The notes under the pieces were generated by a model. It was not told the DNA's origin, ran no database searches, and saw only the letters and a program-made list of their open reading frames with translations. Both the position numbers and the translations under genes were made by a program. DNA of 38,145 nt from Oscillospiraceae bacterium (lineage in GTDB: Bacteria > Bacillota > Clostridia > Oscillospirales > Ruminococcaceae). Of the stretch, positions 22,039 to 28,934 are shown one piece after another. Numbering within the stretch: the first letter of the stretch is position 1; each line of letters opens with the position of its first letter. The DNA is taken from the NCBI GenBank assembly GCA_900768125.1, contig CAAGBS010000037.1:1-38145 (forward strand), in the 5' to 3' direction.

Positions 22039-24041
22039 AGCTGTATTTAAGGCTGGCGGCGGGCGGCATACGCAGAAATTCCCGGCTGTACGCGCCGTAT
22101 ATCATGACCTGCTCGCTGATGGTGATGATGTACTATATAGTCGATTACCTCTCGGGCAACAGCATTCTGGACGCGATCCACGGCGGCGAAATAATGCGCG
22201 AGATGATGATGATAGGAAAGGTCATCATGGTGTTATTCGCGGCGATATTCCTGTTCTACACCAACTCGTTCCTGATAAAGAGCCGAATGCGCGAGTTCGG
22301 GCTTTACAATATCCTCGGCATGGGCAAGCACAGCATAGCACGGGTCATGACCTGGGAAACGCTGATGGTCTATGCAGTGTCCATGGTGTTCGGGCTGGGC
22401 GCGGGCATTCTGTTTTCAAAGCTCGCGGAACTGCTGGCAGTGAAGATAGTCCGGGGAGAGGCGGTGTATTCGTTCTCGGTGAGCGGCACGGCGGTGGCGG
22501 CTTCGTTCGTGGTATTCGCGGTGATATTCCTGCTGATATACCTCAACGTACTGCGGCAGGTGTTCTTCTCAAAGCCGGTGGAGCTTCTCCGCTCGGAAAA
22601 CTCCGGCGAAAAGCCCCCAAAGGCGAACTGGTTCGCGGCGGTTCTGGGCGCGCTGATGCTCGGGCTGGCGTATTACATGGCGGTGACGATCGAGGAACCG
22701 CTCAGCGCTATATTCGCATTCATGGGCGCGGTGGTGCTGGTCATTGCGGCGACTTACCTGCTGTTCATCGCGGGGTCTGTGGCGCTGTGCAGGGTGCTCC
22801 AGAAGAATAAGGGGTACTACTACCGCACGAACCACTTCATTTCGGTCTCCCAGATGATGTACCGCATGCGCAAGAACGGCGCGGGACTGGCTTCAATATG
22901 CATTCTCAGCACAATGGTGCTTGTAACGCTTTCTACAACGATATGCCTCTACCTTGGCGAGGAGCGGATACTTCTGGAGCGCTACCCGCGCGACATGGTG
23001 ACGATGGTTTACGGTCTCCAGCAGGAGGATATACCGGCTTATCAGGATTCAATCGTGGAGTATACCGAAAAGCGCGGTTTATCCCCGGAGAATGTCCTCG
23101 CGTACAGCTACGCCGACCTTTCCGGCGCGGTGATAGGGAACAGGCTGTACATGGCGCGTGGCGCTTCCGAAGACGTGACCCTCGACCTGCGCTCGGTGTA
23201 CGTTGTCCCGATAGCGGACTACAACGCGCTCTACGGCACTGATATAAGGCTATCGGACGGAGAAGCGGCGGTCTACTGCAAGGGAAAGGGCTTCGGCCAC
23301 GACAGCATTCAGCTGGACGACTGGGGAAGCTACCGCATAGTAAAGCGCCTTGACGAGTTCACGATAACCGGCGCTGACGCCGCGACGATATTCGACACGA
23401 TATATCTTTTCGTGAACGATTTCTCCGACCTCGAAAGCCTGAACGAATATCAGGACCGCCTGACCGAACAGTACGGCGGGATAATATCCAACCGGGTGTA
23501 CTACTACTACTGCTTTGACCTTGACTGCGATGACGATACCAAGCTGGATATCTATTATGACATGGATTTCAGCGGGGAGGGGCATTCGTTCAGTTTCACA
23601 AATCTGACAGTTGATTGCCGCGTGCGCCAGTATGAGGAATTTCTCGGACTTTACGGCGGGCTGTTCTTCCTCGGCATACTGTTCGGCGGGGTATTTATCC
23701 TGGCGGCGGTGCTTATAATGTACTACAAGCAGATAAGCGAGGGCTTCAACGACCGGGCGCGGTTCGATATCCTGCGGAAAGTAGGCATGAGCGACCGCGA
23801 GATACGCCGGGCGGTAAATTCCCAGGTGCTGACCGTGTTCTTCGCGCCGCTGATAGCCGCAGGAGTGCATCTCGCGTTCGCGTTCCCGCTGCTGACCCGT
23901 ATACTCGGGCTGTTCGCAATGCGCGATACCGCGTTCCTGGCGGCGGTGACGGTGGTGTGCTTCGCGGTGTTCGCGGCGCTGTACACGGCGGTTTATGTAC
24001 TGACCTCGCGAAGCTATTACAGGATAGTGAGCGGCAGATGA
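22035..24041 (+). CDS. ABC transporter permease, BceB-like (FtsX domains)
   Basis: This 668-residue membrane protein has the BceB layout: one N-terminal helix (about 20-39), a first FtsX-like group of helices (about 60-175), further helices near 200-255 and 285-310, a large extracellular domain (about 315-540) that in this family binds the peptide antibiotic, and a last FtsX group (about 545-665). Motifs typical of the family are SRMREFGLYNILGMGK near 79-96 and RARFDILRKVGMSDREIRRAV near 580. The ATPase, permease and a following 48-residue gene are linked by 4-base overlaps, so all three should be made together. Confidence 0.92.
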   Translation: MKLYLRLAAGGIRRNSRLYAPYIMTCSLMVMMYYIVDYLSGNSILDAIHGGEIMREMMMIGKVIMVLFAAIFLFYTNSFLIKSRMREFGLYNILGMGKHSIARVMTWETLMVYAVSMVFGLGAGILFSKLAELLAVKIVRGEAVYSFSVSGTAVAASFVVFAVIFLLIYLNVLRQVFFSKPVELLRSENSGEKPPKANWFAAVLGALMLGLAYYMAVTIEEPLSAIFAFMGAVVLVIAATYLLFIAGSVALCRVLQKNKGYYYRTNHFISVSQMMYRMRKNGAGLASICILSTMVLVTLSTTICLYLGEERILLERYPRDMVTMVYGLQQEDIPAYQDSIVEYTEKRGLSPENVLAYSYADLSGAVIGNRLYMARGASEDVTLDLRSVYVVPIADYNALYGTDIRLSDGEAAVYCKGKGFGHDSIQLDDWGSYRIVKRLDEFTITGADAATIFDTIYLFVNDFSDLESLNEYQDRLTEQYGGIISNRVYYYYCFDLDCDDDTKLDIYYDMDFSGEGHSFSFTNLTVDCRVRQYEEFLGLYGGLFFLGILFGGVFILAAVLIMYYKQISEGFNDRARFDILRKVGMSDREIRRAVNSQVLTVFFAPLIAAGVHLAFAFPLLTRILGLFAMRDTAFLAAVTVVCFAVFAALYTAVYVLTSRSYYRIVSGR

Positions 24042-24184
24042 AGCGTATAGTGAAGACCCTCTGCATGGTGATGATCGCGGCTGCGGCGGTACCAGCCGCT
24101 ATATGCTTCGGGCTGATGTGGGCGGTCTACAGGATTGCGGATCTGCTCATCTCACTGACGGAAAGGAGCAGAGATGAAAACTAA
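24038..24184 (+). CDS. Small single-pass membrane protein, 48 residues
   Basis: The start ATG overlaps the permease stop (ATGA) and the stop overlaps the start of the glycosyltransferase gene by 11 bases, so the frame is wedged between two real genes. The sequence is basic at the start (MKRIVKTL), then one hydrophobic stretch (about 9-32: CMVMIAAAAVPAAICFGLMW), then a charged end (TERSRDEN). I recognise no family. The coupling and the membrane helix suggest a small accessory subunit of the transporter or a regulator of the neighbouring glycosyltransferase; both ideas are inference. Confidence 0.7.
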   Translation: MKRIVKTLCMVMIAAAAVPAAICFGLMWAVYRIADLLISLTERSRDEN

Positions 24185-24857
24185 GCACATAGTTATCCGG
24201 ACGATACTGCTGATAATTCTTTCGCTGCTGTCGCTGGCGCTGACGGCGGCGGGAGTATTCGCGGCGATGGGGTGGAACATGCAATCCGAGGCGATAGAGG
24301 CTAGACCTGTGCGGCAGGTCTACGCGGACGCGTCCGCGGAGGAACACTTCGTCGCGTTCAGCGAACTGCCCGGGTTCTATGTGGACGCAGTCACCGCGAC
24401 TGAAGACCGGGATTTCTGGGGTCACAGCGGCATTGACCCCTCCGCGATATGCCGTGCGCTTCTCCACGACCTGGCGGCGATGGAGTTTGCAGAGGGCGGC
24501 AGCACCATCACGATGCAGACCGCGAAGAACATCTACTACACCCAGGACAAGCGGCTGGAGCGCAAGGCGGCGGAATTATTCACGGCGTTCGAACTGGAGG
24601 ATAAGCTGACCAAGGAGCAGATATTCGAGCTGTATGTGAACACCATCTATTTCGGCAGCAACTACTACGGCATATACGCGGCGTCGATGGGCTACTACGG
24701 AGTCCCGCCGCAGGAACTGACAGACGAGCAGTGCGCGGTGCTGGCGGGGATACCGCAGGCTCCCAGCGCTTATTCGCCGGATAATTCCCCCGAACTTGCC
24801 GAACAGCGCGCGGAACAGGTGAGAAACTCCATGCGGGAATGCGGATATCTGGAATAA
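24174..24857 (+). CDS. mtgA: Monofunctional peptidoglycan glycosyltransferase (GT51)
   Basis: This 227-residue protein has one N-terminal membrane helix (about 7-31) and a GT51 domain that polymerises lipid II into glycan strands outside the membrane. Conserved motifs are present: ATEDRDFWGHSGID with catalytic Glu77, EGGSTITMQTAKN (107-119), the KxxEIxxLExxLTKEQI-like segment ending in YVNTIYFG, and LAGIPQAPSAYSPDNSPE. No transpeptidase domain follows, so it is monofunctional. The ribosome site GGAAAGGAG lies inside the preceding small gene. Its place at the end of a BceRS-BceAB set implies that the same cell-wall stress raises both antibiotic removal and glycan synthesis, which is an inference from gene order. 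Symbol given by analogy. Confidence 0.9.
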   Translation: MKTKHIVIRTILLIILSLLSLALTAAGVFAAMGWNMQSEAIEARPVRQVYADASAEEHFVAFSELPGFYVDAVTATEDRDFWGHSGIDPSAICRALLHDLAAMEFAEGGSTITMQTAKNIYYTQDKRLERKAAELFTAFELEDKLTKEQIFELYVNTIYFGSNYYGIYAASMGYYGVPPQELTDEQCAVLAGIPQAPSAYSPDNSPELAEQRAEQVRNSMRECGYLE

Positions 24858-24874
24858 TTCGAAATTAAATTGCC

Positions 24875-24898
24875 GTAGGGGAGGGGCTTGCCCCTCCC
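24875..24898 (+). repeat. GTAG-hairpin intergenic repeat
   Basis: This is a full copy of the module: GTAG, then GGGAGGGGC-TT-GCCCCTCCC, a perfect 9-bp stem. It lies 17 bp after the glycosyltransferase stop and directly abuts the MITE-like element. Confidence 0.9.
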
Positions 24899-24899
24899 C

Positions 24900-25121
24900 T
24901 CAGTCTGTCGAAAAAGCACAAATTAAAAAATATAGCATATTGTTTTTCGCTTCCTTTTGTCACAAAAGGAAGCGGGGGTGTGGGGGCAGAGCCCCCGCCA
25001 CTCCACACGCAGTGCGGTTTTACGCTTCAAAGGCGCTAAAGGGGGTATGGGGGGAAAACAAGAGTTTTCCCCCCACGGTCTTTCGCAATTTATTAATGTT
25101 TAGAATTTTTCGACAAGCTGA
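24900..25121. mobile_element. MITE-like element with terminal inverted repeats
   Basis: The ends are 16-bp inverted repeats: TCAGTCTGTCGAAAAA at 24900-24915, and the complement of TCAGCTTGTCGAAAAA at 25106-25121 (14 of 16 identical, the inner 10 perfect). Inside are three strong hairpins: CTTCCTTTTG/CAAAAGGAAG (24950-24972), GGGGGC-AGA-GCCCCC (24982-24996) and a 12-bp stem with loop AAGA (25048-25075) also found in the repeats at 35921-35950 and 36116-36141. There is no credible gene inside. No clear target-site duplication is visible. It abuts the end of the Gln/Asn-rich gene. Confidence 0.7.
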
Positions 25122-25125
25122 ACCG

Positions 25126-25257
25126 TTATCTGTTCTGGTTCTGATTCTGGCGGTTCTGACCCTGCTGGTTCTGGCGGTTCTGCTGATCCTGCTGGGATCT
25201 GTTCTGATTCTGCTGGTTCTGCTGGTTCTGCTGGTTCTGGTTATTCTGATTTGACAT
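25126..25257 (-). CDS. 43-residue Gln/Asn-rich small protein
   Basis: After MSNQ the protein is almost only Gln and Asn with a few Arg, Ser, Asp and Gly residues, in NQQ repeats. The frame is supported by a perfect AGGAGG ribosome site about 10 bases before the ATG and by a GGAGCAGTGCTCC palindrome just upstream of that site. There is no signal peptide. I recognise no defined family. Small Q/N-rich proteins of Clostridia include spore-coat and surface-assembly proteins and prion-like segments; none of these can be concluded here. A clear promoter was not found in the 120 bp upstream. Confidence 0.65.
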   Translation of the reverse strand: MSNQNNQNQQNQQNQQNQNRSQQDQQNRQNQQGQNRQNQNQNR

Positions 25258-25380
25258 AATTGTTTTCCTCCTATGGAGCACTGCTCCGTAATTTTCGGCT
25301 TTTTTCGCCGCAGGGATATTGTGTGCAGATGTCCGGTGATTATTCAGGTATTTAATACCAGATAAAGAGCAGATATGCAC

Positions 25381-25409
25381 TTGATTTTTTTTTCGTGGTG
25401 TTGTATAAT
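25381..25409 (+). promoter_or_regulatory. Sigma-A promoter of the AI-2E family gene
   Basis: TTGATT (25381-25386) and TATAAT (25404-25409) are separated by 17 bp, 35 bp before the start codon. Confidence 0.8.
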
Positions 25410-25444
25410 AAAACTGACTTATTATAGCACTCGGGGGAAATATC

Positions 25445-26779
25445 ATGAATATAAACTGGAACAGGAAATATCTGACGATAGCGGTGTACGCCACCTGCGC
25501 GATAATCGTCAGCGCCATCGCGGTGATGGTGATATTCAATTTTGATTCTGTCGTGGCGAAGCTGTCGGTCATCGGCGCGGTATCTACGCCTATCGTGATA
25601 GGGATATTCTGCGCGTATCTGCTGAACCCGCTGATGACAAAAATCGAGACCGGCGCGCTGAAAAAGCTATCCGTCTCCGCCGACAAGAAGCAGAGAAGCA
25701 GGGCGCGGGGAATAGCGCTCACGCTCACCATGCTGATGGTGCTGGTGGTGCTGGGACTCATCGTGATAATGGTCATTCCTCAGCTGATAGAAAACATGAT
25801 AGCCATATTCAACAATATGGATTCCTACATCAACACGATAAAGGAATGGCTGAACGACATCTTTGACGACAACCCCCAGCTTGTGGAGTTTCTAGGCAAC
25901 CCGCTGGACGACTTCAACAATTTCATCGCGGGTATCTGGAAGCAGTACTCGAATGAACTGATGAGCATTGCCGGAAACGTAGCCAACACCGTGTGGGCGG
26001 TCATCGACACGATGAAGAACGTGCTCATCGGGCTTATCCTTTCGATATATCTTCTCGCCCGCAAGGAAATGTTCATCGGTCAGACCAAGAAGCTGATATT
26101 CGCGTTCCTGAAAGTCGACCGCGCCCAGAGATTTCTCGGGGTGTGCCGCGAGGCGAGCAAGAAGTTCCTCGGCTCCATCGTGGGGAAGATAATCGAAGCG
26201 TTTATCGTGGCGCTTATCTGCTTCATCGGCTGCACGATACTCAGGCTGCCCTATTCGCTGCTTATCTCCGCGATAATGTTCGTGTTCAACCTTATCCCAT
26301 TCGTGGGACCGTTCATCGGAGCTATCCCCTGCACGCTGCTTCTCCTGCTGTCCGACCAGCCTATCCAGGCGCTGTGGTTCGTCATCTTCATCGTGATACT
26401 GCAGACCGTTGACGGCAACATCATCGCGCCGTGGATCCTCGGGGATTCCACCGGACTTCCGGCGGTGTGGATCCTCATTTCTATCCTCATCGGCGGCGGT
26501 CTTTTCGGAATGCTCGGAATGTTCCTGGGCGTGCCGGTGTGCGCGGTAGTCTATATGCTGTTCAAGGATTTCATCGAGAACAGGCTGAGAAAGCGCCAGC
26601 TTCCGCAGAATACCTCGGAGTACGCCGGGGACGTGGGGTACATCACGCCGGACTACGTCTGCACGGATATCCCCGAGGAGAAGCCGCAGCCCGTCCCGGA
26701 GCCCGACCACTCGCTTCAGAAGGTGTTTTCCGGATATATCGGCAGGATAAGGAAGCTGTTCACCAGAAAGAAAAAATAG
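25445..26779 (+). CDS. AI-2E family transporter (TqsA/YdiK/YtvI-like)
   Basis: This 444-residue polytopic membrane protein has about seven to eight helices: two near the N-terminus (about 11-33 and 38-60), one near 85-108, a cytoplasmic/amphipathic middle region, one near 175-200, and the family core from about 240 to 370. The motif NLIPFVGPFIGAIP (about 281-294) and the following VDGNIIAPWILGDSTGLPAVWILISILIG are the signature of PF01594. Members export small molecules or exchange Na+ and H+; autoinducer transport is shown for few. The C-terminus is a 60-residue charged tail. GGGGGA lies before the ATG. It is probably a single-gene unit. Confidence 0.9.
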   Translation: MNINWNRKYLTIAVYATCAIIVSAIAVMVIFNFDSVVAKLSVIGAVSTPIVIGIFCAYLLNPLMTKIETGALKKLSVSADKKQRSRARGIALTLTMLMVLVVLGLIVIMVIPQLIENMIAIFNNMDSYINTIKEWLNDIFDDNPQLVEFLGNPLDDFNNFIAGIWKQYSNELMSIAGNVANTVWAVIDTMKNVLIGLILSIYLLARKEMFIGQTKKLIFAFLKVDRAQRFLGVCREASKKFLGSIVGKIIEAFIVALICFIGCTILRLPYSLLISAIMFVFNLIPFVGPFIGAIPCTLLLLLSDQPIQALWFVIFIVILQTVDGNIIAPWILGDSTGLPAVWILISILIGGGLFGMLGMFLGVPVCAVVYMLFKDFIENRLRKRQLPQNTSEYAGDVGYITPDYVCTDIPEEKPQPVPEPDHSLQKVFSGYIGRIRKLFTRKKK

Positions 26780-26805
26780 TTTGACGGCGAAAATCCCGAT
26801 AGGGG

Positions 26806-26834
26806 TTGAAATTTCGGGAAAAAAGTTGTATAAT
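26806..26834 (+). promoter_or_regulatory. Sigma-A promoter of the pduL-like gene
   Basis: TTGAAA (26806-26811) and TATAAT (26829-26834) have a 17-bp spacer, 52 bp upstream of the start codon. Confidence 0.85.
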
Positions 26835-26886
26835 CGAAACAGAGGCGTAAACCGCCGCACATATTTTATTATCGGAGGAAAATCAA

Positions 26887-27471
26887 ATGGCAGACAATGA
26901 AATTCTTATCGAGACATCTGCGAGACACGTTCATGTAACGCAGGAGACCCTGGAGACCCTGTTCGGCAAGGGCGCTCAGCTTACCAAGAAGAAGGATCTC
27001 TCCCAGCCCGGACAGTTCGCCAGCGAGCAGCGCGTTACAGTCGTAGGCCCGAAGAAGGAGCTTGCAAACGTCAGCATTCTGGGTCCGTGCCGTTCTGCAG
27101 ACCAGGTAGAGCTTTCCGCTACTGACGCGCGCTCCATCGGTCTTGGCATAGCTATCCGCGAGAGCGGCGACATCGAGGGCACTCCGTCATGTACGCTGAG
27201 AGGCCCCGCAGGCGAGGTCACCATCAAGGAGGGCGTCATCGTAGCAAAGCGCCATATCCACCTCACCCCCGAGACCGCTGAAAAACTCGGCGTAAAGAAC
27301 AAGGACATCGTATGGGTAAAGACCAACACAGACGGCAGAAACGCTATCCTCGGCGATGTTGTCATCAGAGTCAGCGACAAGTTCGCGGACGCAATGCACA
27401 TCGACACTGACGAATCCAACGCTATCAGCGCTGTTCCCGGTCTGATGGGCACCATCATCAAGTCTATCTGA
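26887..27471 (+). CDS. pduL: PduL-type phosphate acyltransferase
   Basis: The 194 residues form the two beta-barrel halves of PduL, each with a zinc-binding His cluster: SARHVHVT (about 11-18) and AKRHIHLT (about 120-127). The enzyme exchanges CoA and phosphate on acetyl or propionyl groups. The microcompartment-targeting peptide of Pdu operon versions is absent, and no shell proteins are nearby, so a free cytosolic phosphotransacetylase in acetate formation is more likely (inference). Codon use is biased like that of the glycolytic genes, which suggests high expression. The ribosome site is CGGAGGAAA. A promoter and a terminator frame it as one gene. Confidence 0.93.
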   Translation: MADNEILIETSARHVHVTQETLETLFGKGAQLTKKKDLSQPGQFASEQRVTVVGPKKELANVSILGPCRSADQVELSATDARSIGLGIAIRESGDIEGTPSCTLRGPAGEVTIKEGVIVAKRHIHLTPETAEKLGVKNKDIVWVKTNTDGRNAILGDVVIRVSDKFADAMHIDTDESNAISAVPGLMGTIIKSI

Positions 27472-27477
27472 TAATTT

Positions 27478-27513
27478 TTTCCCCCTCGGCATTTGCGCGG
27501 AGGGGGAAATTTT
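27478..27513 (+). terminator. Intrinsic terminator of pduL
   Basis: TTTCCCCCTC (27478-27487) pairs with GAGGGGGAAA (27500-27509) around a 12-base loop, then four T. Confidence 0.9.
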
Positions 27514-27538
27514 AATTCGTAATTTCGTAGACCGCGAG

Positions 27539-27714
27539 GTAGGGGAGGGGCTTGCCCCTCCCGCCATTGAATGCGGCGCGTCCATGCGCCGCCATGGGGG
27601 CGGTCCGGACAATCGTCCTGATTGCCCCTCCCGCCCTTAATTGCGCAGCGTCCATGCTGCGCTCTGGGGCGTGCAGGCGGATTTATATGCGGGCGGAGCA
27701 AGCTCCGCCCCTAC
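27539..27714. repeat. Hairpin array bounded by inverted GTAG modules
   Basis: The array begins with GTAG-GGGAGGGGC-TT-GCCCCTCCC (27539-27562) and ends with GGGCGGAGC-AA-GCTCCGCCC-CTAC (27691-27714), the same module inverted but with changed, still fully paired stem bases. Between them are two hairpins with the same loop GTCCAT and different stems: GCGGCGC/GCGCCGC (27573-27592) and GCGCAGC/GCTGCGC (27643-27662), plus a CAATC/GATTG hairpin. No gene is seen between 27472 and 27887 apart from this array, the pduL terminator and the promoter of the next gene. Confidence 0.8.
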
Positions 27715-27793
27715 ATTTTTCCGCTTCTTTTGTAATTACTAATTCCGAATTTCATCAGCCCCTTGTTTCCGCTGTTTTTCGGGATTTTTTCCA

Positions 27794-27822
27794 TTGACAG
27801 GGAAGTTATTTTTTGCTATAAT
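27794..27822 (+). promoter_or_regulatory. Consensus sigma-A promoter of the LOTUS/DUF3825 operon
   Basis: TTGACA (27794-27799) and TATAAT (27817-27822) are perfect, with a 17-bp spacer, 65 bp before the first start codon. Confidence 0.92.
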
Positions 27823-27887
27823 TGAAATTGTGGAATGTTTCATTTCGCGGAATCAATTATTATAAAATCAGAAGAAAGGAGGGTAAT

Positions 27888-28934
27888 ATGGCTGTTCCAA
27901 ATGATGCTGCAACAAAAGAAGCCGAGGATACTGAGCTGAAAGATAACGCTGAGCCTGAACTGTCATCTATACAGTTCTCGGCGCAGTATACTGAAGAAAT
28001 TGAAAAGGAAGAAAACGAACCCCTGCCCGACGACGTACTAAAGCAGGCTGCCGCCGCGCAGGATGAGATAGACCGCCGCGGCGAGGAAATACTTGCGGCG
28101 CTGGATAAAGTCCTGGGGCAGACCGCCGCGCGCGCCGAAGCCCCGAAAAAGAAGCCGAAGAATATCCGACGGGACGCGCTGAAATTCACCGTGGGCGCCG
28201 TAAAGAGCGGCGCGGGACTGCTCAGCCTTGCGCTGACGCTGATTTTCCTGGGAATAGTCGCGGTGTGCGTGCTGATATCCGGCAGCCGGGACTACCTGCT
28301 CATCGCGAAGCTGTCGCCGATAGTGTTAGTGTTCGTGGGCGGGGAACTGCTGCTAAGCTGGTTCATGTCCGGAAAACGGCTGAGGATACATGTTCCGTGT
28401 ATCTGCGCCGCAGCCGCAGTCGCGATAGCCGGAGGGATACTGTCCGCGGCGCTCAATAATGAGGAGACAGAGATACGCGTGGAGCAGAGCGGCAGGATCA
28501 TCGCCGCGCAGATCTACGAGCAGAGCTACAAGGAACTCTGCCGCACGGTGGATATCGACGCGCTGACAGTTTCCGCGGACATCGCGCCCGGCAGCGGCGA
28601 TAAAAGCTGGGATACGCTTTCCGCAGGCGACGTCGTGAATATAGCGGTGAAGTTCAGCGGGAATTATCAGAACCCGCGGGAGTTCGCGCAGGAATGCCGC
28701 GAGGTCATCTCCGCATATAGGACGATGGGCGTGCCGGTCACGAATTTCAGCTTTGTTTCAGAGAGCAGGCTTTCAAGCCTGAGGCTGGATATAGACGGAC
28801 TTTTCCAGCAGGATCTCAGTATCGAAGAACTGACTGATAAGGTAAATTATATCAGCTATGAGGATTATGATTATATCGAAGATCTGGAGGATTTCACGGA
28901 GTTCACAGACGAGACCACAAATGAAGAGCATTAA
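27888..28934 (+). CDS. Hypothetical three-helix membrane protein
   Basis: The ATG at 27888 follows a strong AAAGGAGGG; the frame is open to 27822 but the upstream part overlaps the promoter. The 348-residue protein has an acidic N-terminal cytoplasmic region (about 1-85) including a coiled-coil-like DDVLKQAAAAQDEIDRRGEE segment, a basic stretch (KKKPKNIRR), three membrane helices (about 109-131, 137-160, 167-189) and a C-terminal soluble domain (about 190-320), then a very acidic end. I recognise no family. Its stop overlaps the start of the next gene (TAATG), so the two proteins are made in a coupled manner and may form a membrane-tethered complex (inference). Confidence 0.8.
   Translation: MAVPNDAATKEAEDTELKDNAEPELSSIQFSAQYTEEIEKEENEPLPDDVLKQAAAAQDEIDRRGEEILAALDKVLGQTAARAEAPKKKPKNIRRDALKFTVGAVKSGAGLLSLALTLIFLGIVAVCVLISGSRDYLLIAKLSPIVLVFVGGELLLSWFMSGKRLRIHVPCICAAAAVAIAGGILSAALNNEETEIRVEQSGRIIAAQIYEQSYKELCRTVDIDALTVSADIAPGSGDKSWDTLSAGDVVNIAVKFSGNYQNPREFAQECREVISAYRTMGVPVTNFSFVSESRLSSLRLDIDGLFQQDLSIEELTDKVNYISYEDYDYIEDLEDFTEFTDETTNEEH

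Noticed and set aside
24940..25254. 104-codon plus-strand frame ending in a Leu/Ile/Val-rich stretch that looks like a membrane protein
   Set aside because: The hydrophobic part is the antisense of the CTG/GTT repeat of the Gln/Asn-rich gene, and the rest is the MITE-like element. The minus-strand gene has a perfect ribosome site, this one has none.
26887..27471. Part of a bacterial microcompartment locus, suggested by PduL
   Set aside because: No shell proteins or signature enzymes are near and the encapsulation peptide is missing; a free phosphotransacetylase explains the gene better.
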